The translations under genes were made by a program, and so were the position numbers. Below, piece after piece: positions 9,277 through 18,400 of a DNA stretch of 64,000 nucleotides. Position 1 is the stretch's first letter; each line of letters starts with the position of its first letter. The notes beneath the pieces were generated by a model that saw only the letters and a program-made list of their open reading frames with translations, searched no databases and was not told the DNA's origin. This stretch comes from Panacagrimonas sp. (lineage in GTDB: Bacteria > Pseudomonadota > Gammaproteobacteria > Nevskiales > Nevskiaceae). The stretch covers positions 1 to 64,000 of the forward strand of contig NZ_JAJFBP010000012.1 of assembly GCF_020697055.1 (NCBI RefSeq). The letters run 5' to 3'.

Positions 9277-9293
9277 GGCCGGAGTATCCGGCC
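9277..9293. promoter_or_regulatory. Palindrome immediately upstream of yqgE start
   Basis: GGCCGGAGTATCCGGCC is a perfect palindrome of two 7-base arms with a 3-base centre, touching the yqgE ATG at 9276. It lies where a ribosome binding site should be, and no clear Shine-Dalgarno sequence is present. It might fold in the mRNA and limit translation initiation. Confidence 0.4.
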
Positions 9294-9303
9294 GGTATCG
9301 GCC

Positions 9304-10293
9304 TCAGGCAATAAGGGTCTGGCCGGGGTTTGCGAGGCGTCGCTCGACCGCTTCCATGAACCTGCCACCGATGTCGGTTCCATAGGCCGAATCGATCTCG
9401 CGCGCACAGGTGGGACTCGTCACGTTGATCTCGGTGAGCTGTTCACCGATCACGTCCAGTCCGACGAACATCAGTCCGCGACGACGCAGCTCGGGACCGA
9501 CGCGCGTGGCGATGCGCAGATCCGACTCGGACAGCGGCTGCGCGCGTCCGGTGCCGCCCGCCGCGAGATTGCCGCGTGTCTCCCCGGCCATCGGAATCCG
9601 CGCGAGGCAATAGGGCACCGGTTCGCCGTCGATCATCAGGATGCGCTTGTCGCCGTCGGCGATCGCCGGCAGATATTTCTGCGCCGTGATCATGCGGCGA
9701 CCGCGATCGGTCAACTCCTCGATGATCGCGCCCAGATTCAGCCCGTCGGTGCCGACGCGAAAGATGCCGCTGCCGCCCATGCCGTCGATGGGCTTGTAGA
9801 TCACGTCGTGATGCTCGGCGTGAAACGCACGCAGCGTCGTCGCGTCGCGGGCGAACAGCGTCGGCGGCGTGAGCTCGGGGAACCACGCGGTGAACAGTTT
9901 CTCGTTGCAGTCGCGCAGACTCTGCGGGTTGTTGAGCACCAGCGCGCCCTGGGCCCCGGCGCGATCCAGTACGTAGGTGCTGGTGATGTAGTCGAGGTCG
10001 AAGGGCGGGTCCTTGCGCATCAGGATCACGTCCAGCGCGCCCAGCGGGGTGATTTCGGCCTCGCCGGTGAAGTCGTACCAATGCTTGTTGTCGTCGTGCA
10101 CTTCGACCGATCGCACCCGGGCGAAGGCGACGCCGTCGCGTGCGAACAGGTCGCGTTGCTCGATGTAGCGCAGCGTCCAGCCGCGCCGCCGTGCGGCCAG
10201 CATCAGCGCCAGCGTCGTGTCCTTGTAGGGTTTGATGGAGCCGATCGGATCCATCACGACGCCGAGAGTGCGATTGCGAACGGGAGTGCTCAT
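9304..10293 (-). CDS. gshB: Glutathione synthetase
   Basis: A 329-residue ATP-grasp enzyme joining gamma-glutamylcysteine and glycine. The start at 10293 (MSTPVRNRTLGVVMDPIGSIKPYKDTT) fits the family N-terminus; the longer frame adds 24 unconserved residues. Signature stretches are RKDPPFDLDYI (near 112), NNPQSLRDCNEK, YKPIDGMGGSGIFR and the C-terminal NVTSPTCAREI. It is the first gene of the minus-strand gshB-yqgE-ruvX-pyrB-pyrC' run. gshA is encoded nearby at 13.0-14.3 kb, so both steps of glutathione synthesis are in this window. Confidence 0.96.
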   Translation of the reverse strand: MSTPVRNRTLGVVMDPIGSIKPYKDTTLALMLAARRRGWTLRYIEQRDLFARDGVAFARVRSVEVHDDNKHWYDFTGEAEITPLGALDVILMRKDPPFDLDYITSTYVLDRAGAQGALVLNNPQSLRDCNEKLFTAWFPELTPPTLFARDATTLRAFHAEHHDVIYKPIDGMGGSGIFRVGTDGLNLGAIIEELTDRGRRMITAQKYLPAIADGDKRILMIDGEPVPYCLARIPMAGETRGNLAAGGTGRAQPLSESDLRIATRVGPELRRRGLMFVGLDVIGEQLTEINVTSPTCAREIDSAYGTDIGGRFMEAVERRLANPGQTLIA

Positions 10294-10447
10294 TGAACGA
10301 ACCTTGTGTGCGCTTTGCATCGTACCTGCGTTGTCGCACGCCGGCGCGTGGACATGTGCTTGCACGGTCGCGGGATCGGGGCAAAGATCGTCGTTCGATC
10401 GTGCGAGGATCGGGGTTCGCTGGCAGCGACCCGGCCTGGAGAACGTG

Positions 10448-12304
10448 GTGAATCATTCAAACAGCGGCCGCTATCGACCGCACGTATCGCGTGCGGTGCT
10501 CTTCGGTTCGATGGCGCTCGCCGCGTGCAGCGGAGGCGGCTCCGGCGAGCGGCTCCATTCACCGCCGGGCGAGGTGCCGGATGTGGCGGCGGAAGGGCGC
10601 TGGTCGAGCGTGATCGACTGGCCGCTGATCCCGATCCATGTCGCACTGCTCCCCGACGGTCGCGTCTTCAGCTTCGGCACCGACGACGGCTCCGCGGCCG
10701 GCGGCGCGGTACCCACCGGCGCGTTCTTCTACGACATCTGGAATCCGTCGAGCCGCGAGCACCTGACGCTGCCCAATCGCACCGCGGTCGATACGTTCTG
10801 CGCGGCGCAGCTGGTGCTGCCGCAGGTGGACGCCGGCGTGCTGGTCGTCGGCGGCGACACGTTTCCGCGGCCCGAGGACGATCCGACCGATCCCGCAGTG
10901 CCCGAACCGTTCGTGGGCGGCAACGCCGACTCGGTGGTCCTGGATTACACGCTCGCCGATCCGGAGCTGAAGAACGACGAATCCAAGATGGGGTTCGGTC
11001 GTTGGTACGGGTCGGTCACGACGATGCTCAACGGCGAGACCTACGTCCAGGGCGGCGAGAGCCGCATTCTTGCGAGCGGAACGCTGTTTCCCGAAGTCCG
11101 CAGCGTGGCGGGCGCGTATCGCGTCCTGCCCATCGACACCTCGGGACTGCGTTACTACTACCCGCGCAACTTCGTCGCCCCCGACGGACGCCTGTTCGGC
11201 TACGACACCACGGGCAAGATGTACTACGTGGATCCTTTCCTCGGAACGATCACGTCCGCGGGAAATCTGCCTGCCGCCAACATGGGCGACGACTCGACCG
11301 CCGCGATGTTCCGTCCCGGCCGGATCCTGAATTTCGGCGGCGACTCGGACGGCGCGATCGTCATCGACATCCGTGACGGATCGCCGGAGGTCGAGACGAC
11401 CGCCGACCTGTCGTCGCTGCGCCGCCTCGCCACCGCCACGATCCTGCCCAACGGGCACGTGCTCGCCAGCGGCGGCAGTGCGGTCTACAACACCCTGCTC
11501 GGCGCCAACCTCGCCGCCGAGACCTGGGATCCGGTGACGGGCCAATGGACGCTGCTGGGCGAGAGCGCCGTGCCGCGCCTGTATCACTCGTCGGCGCTGC
11601 TGCTGCCCGATGCAACGGTGCTGATCGCCGGCGGCGGCGCGCCGGGGCCGCTGGACAATCTCAACGCCGAGATCTATTCGCCGCCGTACCTGTTCACCGC
11701 CGGCGGCAAGGTGGCGTCGCGACCGGTGATCAACACCGCGCCGGCGACGCTGGTCGTGGGGCGGCAGTTCGATCTCACGTACACCGGCGGCGTGCCGGCG
11801 GCGCGGGTGGTGCTGGTCAAGACCGGTGCCGAGACGCACGGGATCAACTTCGAGCAGCGTTTCATCGAACTGGCGTTCGCGGCCGGCAACGGCACGCCCA
11901 AGCCGCTGACGGTGAGCATGCCTTCGCGCGCCTCCGACGTGCCGCCGGGCTACTACCTGCTGTTCGTGCTCAACGCCGACGGCGTGCCGTCGCGCGCGAA
12001 GATCGTCTTCATCAACGTCGCCGCGGAAACGGATCCGGCGCAGGACCCCAGCGTCGTGCAGCCGGCGGACCGGGCGGGAAGCGTCGGCACGCCGACGAGC
12101 CTGACGGTCCACGGAAGCGATCCGAACGCCGGGACGACGCTGCGCTACGCCGCCGCCGGCCTGCCGGCCGGCCTGGGCATCAACCCGACGACGGGCGCGA
12201 TCGGCGGTACGCCGACGGCCGCGGGCGACTACGACGTGGTGGTCTCGGTCAGCGACGGCACACGCACCGCCTCGGCCAACTTCCTCTGGTCGATCGCCCC
12301 GTGA
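10448..12304 (+). CDS. Galactose/glyoxal oxidase-like copper radical oxidase lipoprotein with C-terminal Ig-like domain
   Basis: A protein of about 618 residues from GTG 10448 (GGAG six bases upstream; GTG 10445 is also possible). A lipobox near residue 22 (MALAACSGGG) predicts a lipoprotein. The body is a kelch propeller followed by the DUF1929 C-terminal domain (about 410-515), and a putative Ig domain fills the last 85 residues. All ligands of copper radical oxidases appear to be present: Cys118 (TFCAAQ) and Tyr187 (GRWYGS) for the Cys-Tyr cofactor, Tyr379-His380 (PRLYHSS), and His464 (ETHGIN). It could oxidise an alcohol or aldehyde to give H2O2 at the cell surface. It is divergent from gshB across 154 bases. 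Confidence 0.85.
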   Translation: MNHSNSGRYRPHVSRAVLFGSMALAACSGGGSGERLHSPPGEVPDVAAEGRWSSVIDWPLIPIHVALLPDGRVFSFGTDDGSAAGGAVPTGAFFYDIWNPSSREHLTLPNRTAVDTFCAAQLVLPQVDAGVLVVGGDTFPRPEDDPTDPAVPEPFVGGNADSVVLDYTLADPELKNDESKMGFGRWYGSVTTMLNGETYVQGGESRILASGTLFPEVRSVAGAYRVLPIDTSGLRYYYPRNFVAPDGRLFGYDTTGKMYYVDPFLGTITSAGNLPAANMGDDSTAAMFRPGRILNFGGDSDGAIVIDIRDGSPEVETTADLSSLRRLATATILPNGHVLASGGSAVYNTLLGANLAAETWDPVTGQWTLLGESAVPRLYHSSALLLPDATVLIAGGGAPGPLDNLNAEIYSPPYLFTAGGKVASRPVINTAPATLVVGRQFDLTYTGGVPAARVVLVKTGAETHGINFEQRFIELAFAAGNGTPKPLTVSMPSRASDVPPGYYLLFVLNADGVPSRAKIVFINVAAETDPAQDPSVVQPADRAGSVGTPTSLTVHGSDPNAGTTLRYAAAGLPAGLGINPTTGAIGGTPTAAGDYDVVVSVSDGTRTASANFLWSIAP

Positions 12305-12316
12305 CGGGTGGCCGGC

Positions 12317-12823
12317 TCAGCCGGCCATCGTGCGCGTCGTCACCTTGCCCTCGGTGCGCTGCACGCGGACCTTGCCGTTGCGGCGGATCAGCGTGTCGGT
12401 GGAGGTGCCGCTCAGATTGATGATCGAGCCGCCCAGATCCATCTTGTATCGCGTCTTGACCACGGCGCTGCGCGCGTCGTCGATCTTGATGTCGATGATC
12501 TCGTGGTCGTAGTCGATCTGCAGCATCCCGCCCATGCTGCTGCCCAGCTTGTCCATCGAGGCGTAGAACTCCTCGATGCTGTTGCACGCCTGGTCACGGT
12601 CCTGGACGTTGCGCACGCGACCGGCCAGCGAGATCTCGACCGCCTCGCCGACGAAGTCGGACGCGAGCATCCCGCACAGGGCCTTGGGATCGCGCGACAG
12701 CGTCGCGTGCATCTGCTGCTCGTAGAAACCGCGGACGTGCGACTCGTTGATCGTGCGGCCGCCGATGAAGAACCACCACGCGGCCGCGCCGGCGCCCACC
12801 AACAGCAGCAGTTTCTTCGCCAC
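12317..12823 (-). CDS. Small membrane-anchored or exported hypothetical protein
   Basis: A 168-residue protein from a GTG at 12823 (VAKKLLLLVGAGAAAWWFFIGG). The N-terminus is one hydrophobic segment (residues 4-20), a signal anchor or uncleaved signal. The rest resembles an NTF2-like fold: a helical HVRGFYEQQMHATLSRDPKALCGML part, then beta strands ending KVRVQRTEGKVTTRTM. It has two Cys. I do not recognise a named family. It follows the small gshA-linked gene by 40 bases on the same strand and may be part of that transcript. Its stop is 10 bases past the end of the convergent oxidase gene. Confidence 0.65.
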   Translation of the reverse strand: MAKKLLLLVGAGAAAWWFFIGGRTINESHVRGFYEQQMHATLSRDPKALCGMLASDFVGEAVEISLAGRVRNVQDRDQACNSIEEFYASMDKLGSSMGGMLQIDYDHEIIDIKIDDARSAVVKTRYKMDLGGSIINLSGTSTDTLIRRNGKVRVQRTEGKVTTRTMAG

Positions 12824-12863
12824 CCCGATGCCCCTGTCGTTCCCGGGCGCGAATGCTACCCGG

Positions 12864-13037
12864 TCACTCGTCGTCGGGTTCGCGCCTGCAATGCGACAGC
12901 GGATAGCTGCGACCGTCCACCGGACAGGTCACGCGCTTGGGGCCGGGCCGGTTCACCTGCGGCTGGTGGTGGTCGGAGCGCGGATCGTCGTCGTGCAGCA
13001 CGACGTCCGGATGATCGGGACAGGCGTAGCGGCTCAC
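12864..13037 (-). CDS. 57-residue Cys/His-rich small protein coupled to gshA
   Basis: A short frame from GTG 13037 to TGA 12864, overlapping the gshA stop in a GTGA arrangement typical of translational coupling. The product opens SRYACPDHPDVVLHDDD and ends RVTCPVDGRSYPLSHCRRE. Cys6, His9, Cys38, His49 and Cys50, in CPxHP and CPxDG contexts, look like a small zinc-ribbon or metal-binding site. There is no signal peptide or membrane segment. The family is unknown to me. The coupling to gamma-glutamylcysteine ligase suggests a thiol- or metal-related role, but this is only inference. Confidence 0.55.
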   Translation of the reverse strand: MSRYACPDHPDVVLHDDDPRSDHHQPQVNRPGPKRVTCPVDGRSYPLSHCRREPDDE

Positions 13038-14332
13038 GCCGCGGGCTTGGCGAGGCCGGCGATCTCGCGCGCGGCGGCCACCAGCGCCAGTCGCGCGACC
13101 ACGCCGTAGGCGTAGAAGCGGTTGGGCTTGGCGTCCGGATCCTGCGACAGGTCCGGATGGTTGCAGCAGGACTCGAACGCCAGCGGCTTGAAGCTCATGC
13201 CCGGCGCGTTGAGGTTCTCCTGGTTGCCACGCTTTTCGTTGACGCGGTAGAAGCCGCCGACGACGAAGCGGTCGATCATGTACACCACCGGTTCGGCGGT
13301 GTGGTTGTCCGGTCCCCAGGTCTCGAATGTGTGCACGCCTTCCTGGAGGATCGCGCCGGTGACCTCGCGACCTTCCTTGGCACTGCTCATGTGCGTGCGC
13401 GCCTTTCGATTCATCTCGCGCACGTCGTTGGCGCTCTTCACCGTCATCACGCCCATGCCGTAGGTACCGGCGTCGGCCTTGACGATCACGAACGGCTCCT
13501 CGGCGATGCCGTACTCCGCGTACTTCTCACGGATGTCCTCGAGCAGCAGCTCGGCGTTGGACACGAGGCATTCCTCGCCTTCGCGCTTCATGAAGTTGAT
13601 CTCGCCGCAGTTGCGGAACATCGGGTCGACCCACCAGGGATCGATGCCGGCGACCTTGGCGAATTCGGCGGCCACGTCGCGGTAGTACCCGAAGTGCTGG
13701 GTCTTGAGCCGCGCGTGCCAGCCGGCGCCCAGCGGCGGGACGATGGTCTGGCTGATGCCTTCGAGCATCGGCGGGATGCCGGCCGACAGGTCGTTGTTGA
13801 GCAGCACCAGGCAGGGCGAGAAGTCGCCGACCTTGACCCGGTCGCCTTCGCGGCGCAGCGGCTCCAGCACCAGCTCACGTCCGCTGATCTCGAGTTTGAG
13901 CGTCGTGGGCTCGCGGATATCGGGCAGCAGCGTGCCGATGCGGACGTGGAAACCGGCCTCGCGGATCTTGCCGGCGAGCGTCGCGACGTTCTCCAGGTAG
14001 AACTTGTTGCGGGTGTGGTTCTCCGGCACCAGCAACACGCCGGTACAGGTCGGACAGGCGCGCTCGACGGCCATCTGGATGGCCTGCACGCACAGCGAGG
14101 CGAATTCGCCGCTGAGGTTGTTGAAGCCGCCCGGGAACAGGTTGGTGTCGACCGGCGCCAGCTTGAATCCCGCGTTGCGCAGGTCCACCGAGCAGTAGAA
14201 CGGGGGAGGCGTCTTCAGCCACTGGCTGCGGAACCAGGCCTCGATATCCGCGCTGCGCGCGATCAGCTGCTCCTCGAAGCGCAGCAGCGGAGAGGTGTTG
14301 TCGGTGGACAGCTGGGGAATGGTGCCGAGCAT
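13034..14332 (-). CDS. gshA: Glutamate--cysteine ligase (ATP-grasp, proteobacterial type)
   Basis: A 432-residue enzyme making gamma-glutamylcysteine, the first step of glutathione synthesis. It belongs to the type first noted in Acidithiobacillus and many beta/gammaproteobacteria rather than the E. coli or plant type. Recognisable stretches are FPGGFNNLSGEFA, VPENHTRNKFYLENV, FVIVKADAGTYGMGVMTV (ATP-binding, about 285-302) and EPVVYMIDRFVVGGFYRVN. The start MLGTIPQLSTDN is at 14332. It diverges from pilG and overlaps a 57-residue downstream gene by four bases. Confidence 0.93.
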   Translation of the reverse strand: MLGTIPQLSTDNTSPLLRFEEQLIARSADIEAWFRSQWLKTPPPFYCSVDLRNAGFKLAPVDTNLFPGGFNNLSGEFASLCVQAIQMAVERACPTCTGVLLVPENHTRNKFYLENVATLAGKIREAGFHVRIGTLLPDIREPTTLKLEISGRELVLEPLRREGDRVKVGDFSPCLVLLNNDLSAGIPPMLEGISQTIVPPLGAGWHARLKTQHFGYYRDVAAEFAKVAGIDPWWVDPMFRNCGEINFMKREGEECLVSNAELLLEDIREKYAEYGIAEEPFVIVKADAGTYGMGVMTVKSANDVREMNRKARTHMSSAKEGREVTGAILQEGVHTFETWGPDNHTAEPVVYMIDRFVVGGFYRVNEKRGNQENLNAPGMSFKPLAFESCCNHPDLSQDPDAKPNRFYAYGVVARLALVAAAREIAGLAKPAA

Positions 14333-14408
14333 GATCGGTCCCGAATGACGAAAGGTCTGCTCGCAAGGGTAGCCGAGCGGGGTGGCGGCCGTAGGCGCCC
14401 CGCGGTGG

Positions 14409-14437
14409 TTGTGCTAAAAATCCGCCACTACTAATAG
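14409..14437 (+). promoter_or_regulatory. Possible pilG promoter
   Basis: TTGTGC (14409-14414), a 17-base spacer and TAATAG (14432-14437) make a plausible sigma-70-like pair about 65 bases before the pilG start, in the divergent spacer with gshA. The match is moderate. Confidence 0.35.
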
Positions 14438-14500
14438 GGAGATAGCCGTGGCCACGTGCCGCGGTTCCTGCGTGCGGCGCAAGCAAGGACGGGCCACATT

Positions 14501-14884
14501 GTGTCGACAGCGGAAGCGGCGAAGATCATGGTCATCGATGACAGCCAGACCATTCGCCGGACAGCGGAGACCCTGCTGACGAAGGAAGGGTTCACCGTGG
14601 TCACGGCCCAGGATGGGTTCGAAGCGCTCTCCAAGATCGCCGACCACCATCCCGACCTGATCTTCATCGACATCATGATGCCGCGCCTGGACGGCTATCA
14701 GGCCTGTGCGCTGATCAAGGCCAATCCGCGCTACTCGGGCACGCCGGTGATCATGCTGTCGTCCAAGGACGGTCTGTTCGACCGGGCGCGCGGGCGCATC
14801 GTGGGCTCGGACGAATACCTGACCAAGCCCTTCACCCGCGACGAGCTGATCTCGGCCGTCCGGACGCATCTGCGTACCAAATGA
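14501..14884 (+). CDS. pilG: Twitching motility response regulator PilG
   Basis: A 127-residue single REC domain. I choose GTG 14501 (VSTAEAAKIMVIDDSQTIRR) because the family starts with M-S-T and then IMVIDDS; a longer ATG frame at 14456 adds 15 unlike residues, and an AAGGA stands 11 bases upstream. The acidic pair is D13-D14, the phospho-acceptor D57 (IFIDIMMPRLDGYQ), and Lys109 is in YLTKPF. PilG takes phosphate from ChpA and promotes pilus extension through PilB in Pseudomonas. It overlaps pilI by four bases (ATGA). pilH, which usually follows, is missing here. Confidence 0.92.
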   Translation: MSTAEAAKIMVIDDSQTIRRTAETLLTKEGFTVVTAQDGFEALSKIADHHPDLIFIDIMMPRLDGYQACALIKANPRYSGTPVIMLSSKDGLFDRARGRIVGSDEYLTKPFTRDELISAVRTHLRTK

Positions 14885-15429
14885 CTCCGAGTCTGCGGCA
14901 GCTCCGCGACGACCCGTATCGGCTGCTGGCGGAACTCGATCGTCGCCTGCGGGCGATGCGGGAAGAGGCCGCGGGCGGGCGCGGACAGATCTGGCAGGGC
15001 TTGGCGTTTCGCCAGGGCGAGCGCTGGATGGTCACGCCCAAGGACGACGTGCGCGAGGTGATCCCGCCGCCGCGCTTCACCCGCGTGCCCAATTCCAAGC
15101 CCTGGCTCGCCGGCGTCGCGAACGTGCGCGGCAGCCTGCTCACCCTGGTCGACCTGGGCCTGCTCAGCGGCGGCGACGGCAGCGCCTCCGGGCGCACCGC
15201 GCGCGTGCTGGTGCTCAACTCCGACCAGATGCAGGCCGGCTTCCTGGTGGACGAAGTGGCCGGCTACCGGCAGTTCACCGCGGTCGAGCAGGCCCCGGCG
15301 GAGGTTTCGCCCGGTGACGCGATGGCGCCGTACGTGCTTGGCGGATTCTCCCGCGAAGGGCGAGCCTGGCAGGTATTGAGCCTGCACAAACTGGCGCAGT
15401 CGGAAACGCTGCGGCGGGCCGGCTGGTGA
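14881..15429 (+). CDS. pilI: CheW-like adaptor PilI
   Basis: A 182-residue protein with one CheW domain: FRQGERWMVTPKDDVREVIPPP near residue 43, then WLAGVANVRGSLLTLVDLGLL and GFLVDEVAGYRQF. CheW proteins couple receptors (here PilJ) to the histidine kinase (here ChpA). It lies inside the pilG-pilI-chpA chain, overlapping pilG by 4 bases and chpA by 4 bases (GTGA). Confidence 0.92.
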   Translation: MTPSLRQLRDDPYRLLAELDRRLRAMREEAAGGRGQIWQGLAFRQGERWMVTPKDDVREVIPPPRFTRVPNSKPWLAGVANVRGSLLTLVDLGLLSGGDGSASGRTARVLVLNSDQMQAGFLVDEVAGYRQFTAVEQAPAEVSPGDAMAPYVLGGFSREGRAWQVLSLHKLAQSETLRRAGW

Positions 15430-18400
15430 AGATCGAGACCGACAAGTCGCGGGTGTCGCAGCTCGACATCCACAACGCCACGCGCCAGCGCGGCGTCGCC
15501 GCGGGACTGCACTGGGTGCGCGGCGAGCTCAACGAGAACCTGCTGCAGGCCAGCCAGCTGGTCGAACTGCACGCCGAGCACACGCAGGATCCGACGCCGC
15601 TGAACAAGGCGCTGGCGCACCTGCACGAGGTACGCGGCGCGGCCGTGCTGATCCAGGCCTACGGCCTGGCGCTGCTGGCCGAGGAGATGAAGCAGACGGT
15701 CCAGGACCTGGCGACCGGTCACCTTCCCGATCCCAATGCCGCCTACTCGGCGGTGGTCGGCGCGTGCGTGCAGGCCACCGACTACCTGGACCTGCTGCAG
15801 AACGGGCAGAACGACAGCGCACTGGTGCTGCAGCCGATCGTCAACGAACTGCGGCTGGCGCGCGGCAAGAGCCTGCTTACCGAGGACGACCTGTTCGTCG
15901 CGCAGTTCCGCGTGCTCGGCCTGCACCTGGAGCGCGAGTCGCCGCCGTCGACGGAATTCGAGGCGCAGGCCGAAGCGGCCAAGCTGCACCCGGTGTTCTC
16001 GGCGTCCTTGCTGGCCTGGTTCAAGGACCAGGACCTGCAGCATTCGCTCTCGCGCATCGGGCGCATCAGCGAGATCCTGGCCGACGCCTGCCGCGAGCGA
16101 CCGTTGCACCAGCTGTGGCGCACCGCCGCCGCGTGCATCGAGGCGCTGCTGTCGCGCGCGCTCGACGATTCGCTCGAGCTCAAGCGACAGTTCGGCCGGG
16201 CCGGGCAGCTGATGAAGATCCTGGCCGAGGTCGGTGAAGCCGGCGCGGTCAAGCAGATGAGCGACGTGTCGCTGCGCCTGCTGTTCTACGTCGGCCGCTC
16301 CGGCGGTGCCGGTTCGCGCGTGCTGGCGCTGCGCGAAGGCCTGCAGCTCGAAACCTGGCTGCCGACGGTGGACGTCGTGCAGGCCTGCCGCGCACGCCTG
16401 CGTGGCGCCAACACCGGCCTGCTGGTGCGCGTGGCCGAGGAGCTGCGCGCCGACCTGGCCGAGGTGCGCGACAGCATCGACGTTGCGCTGCGCGCCGGCG
16501 CATCGCCGGAGGAGTTCGAATCCACCGCCGATCGCCTCAAGCGCGTGGCCGATACCTTGCTGGTGCTGGGCCTGTCGGCCGAGAGCCAGGCATTGGCGCA
16601 GCCGGTCGAGACGCTGCGCGAGGCGGGCGCGTCGGATCCCGCGGCGTGGATGGAATTCGCCACCGCCGTGCTGCAGGTGGACCTGTCGCTCGAGGCGGCG
16701 CTCTATCGCCAGCTGCAGTCGGTCACCGGGATGGATCCGGCCGCCGGTGCGGCTTCCGCGTCCAAGCCGGTGATCGCGGACCTGCGCGAAGGCATGGCCG
16801 CGCTGCTGCGCGAATCGCTGGTGAACCTGGCGCGCGTCAAGGGCTACGTCGAGGCGTACGTGCGCACCGGCGATGTCCTGGGGCTGCCCGAGGCGGTGCG
16901 CCTGATCGACGAGATCGCCGCGGGCTTCCGCATGCTCACGCTCGACCGCGCCGAGGCCCTGGCGCTCGACGTGCAGCGCTTCCTGCAGTCGCCCGACTTT
17001 TCGCTGGTGCGCGAGAGCAACACCGCTGCCGGGCGCTTCGCCGACGCCATCGCCGCGATCGAGTACTACATCGAACTGCGGCGCGATGGTTCGGGCGGCA
17101 CCGAGCAGGTGCTCGACAAGCTCGAAGAGATGGTGCTTCACCTGACCAAGCCCGCGCCGTCGGCGCGCGTGCCCGTGGAAATCCCGGACAAGGCGGCCGA
17201 GCCGGCCATCGAAGCGGCGCCGGCCGCGCCGGCGGCCGGTGCGACCGAGCCCGAGGCGACGCCCACGCCGGCCTTCGAGCTCGGGCTGATGGAGTACGTG
17301 CCGCCGGTCGAAACCGTCCGGCCGGCCGAACCGCCGGCGCCGATTCCGGCGCCCGAGTTCCACCTGGTCGGCGCGCCGCTGCCGGAACCGCCGGAAGCCG
17401 CGCCGGCGCCGGCCGAAGTCGCGGCCCAGGCGCAGGACGTCGCGCCGCCGGTCGAAGCGCCGGTTCCCGAGCCCGTGGTCGCCGGCGTTGCCGCGGCGTC
17501 GCCGGCACCATCGGAAGTCGACCCCGAGATCCGCCAGATCTTCATCGACGAGGCCGAAGAAGTGCTGCAGACGCTGCAGCGCGCCGTGCCGCGCTGGCTG
17601 CGCCAGACCGACGAGCGCGACGTGCTGGCGACCATCCGGCGCGCGTTCCACACCCTCAAGGGCAGCGGTCGGATGGTCGGCGCGCTCGACATCGGCGAGT
17701 TCTCGTGGGCGATCGAGAACATGCTCAACCGCTGCCTGGATCGCACCATCGAGCAGTCGCCGCCGGTGCTCGACACCGTGCGCGACGCGCTGGCGATGGT
17801 GCCCGGCCTGATCGGTGCGTTCCGCGACGGCACGCCGCCGCCGCCGACGTGGTCGCGCTTGGCCGAGCAGGCTCGGCGACTGGCCGCGAGCCAGCCGCTC
17901 GAGGACGAGAACGATCTGGTCGCGGTGTTCCGCAGCGACGCCAAGGCGCGGCTGCAGATGATCATGCGGTGGGTGCGCGACCAGGTTCAGGGACAGGGCG
18001 AGTACGGCATTCCCGAGCCGGTGCTGCGTGCGTTGCACACGTTGCGCGGCGCGGGCCTGGCCATCGGCGCGCGGGCCGTGGGCGAGCTGGCCGGCAGCCT
18101 CGAGAACTATCTCGACACGCTGCACCGCGCGCACCTCGGTCTGCCCCACGAAGGCCTGACGCTGATCGACGAGGCCTGCCAGGCACTCGACCAGTGGATC
18201 GGTCGTGTCGGCGATCCGTCGAGCCTGCAAATCGACGTCAAACCCTGGCTCGACCGCGTCGAAGCGGTCCGGGCCGGTGCCGAAGGCGAGTCGGGTACCA
18301 CTGACGAGGACCACCAGCTCGCCGAGGTCTTCGCCTTCGAGGCGCTCGATCTGGTGCAGAAGTTCGAGTCCGACCTGCTGGCGTGGTCGCGTGCGCCGCA

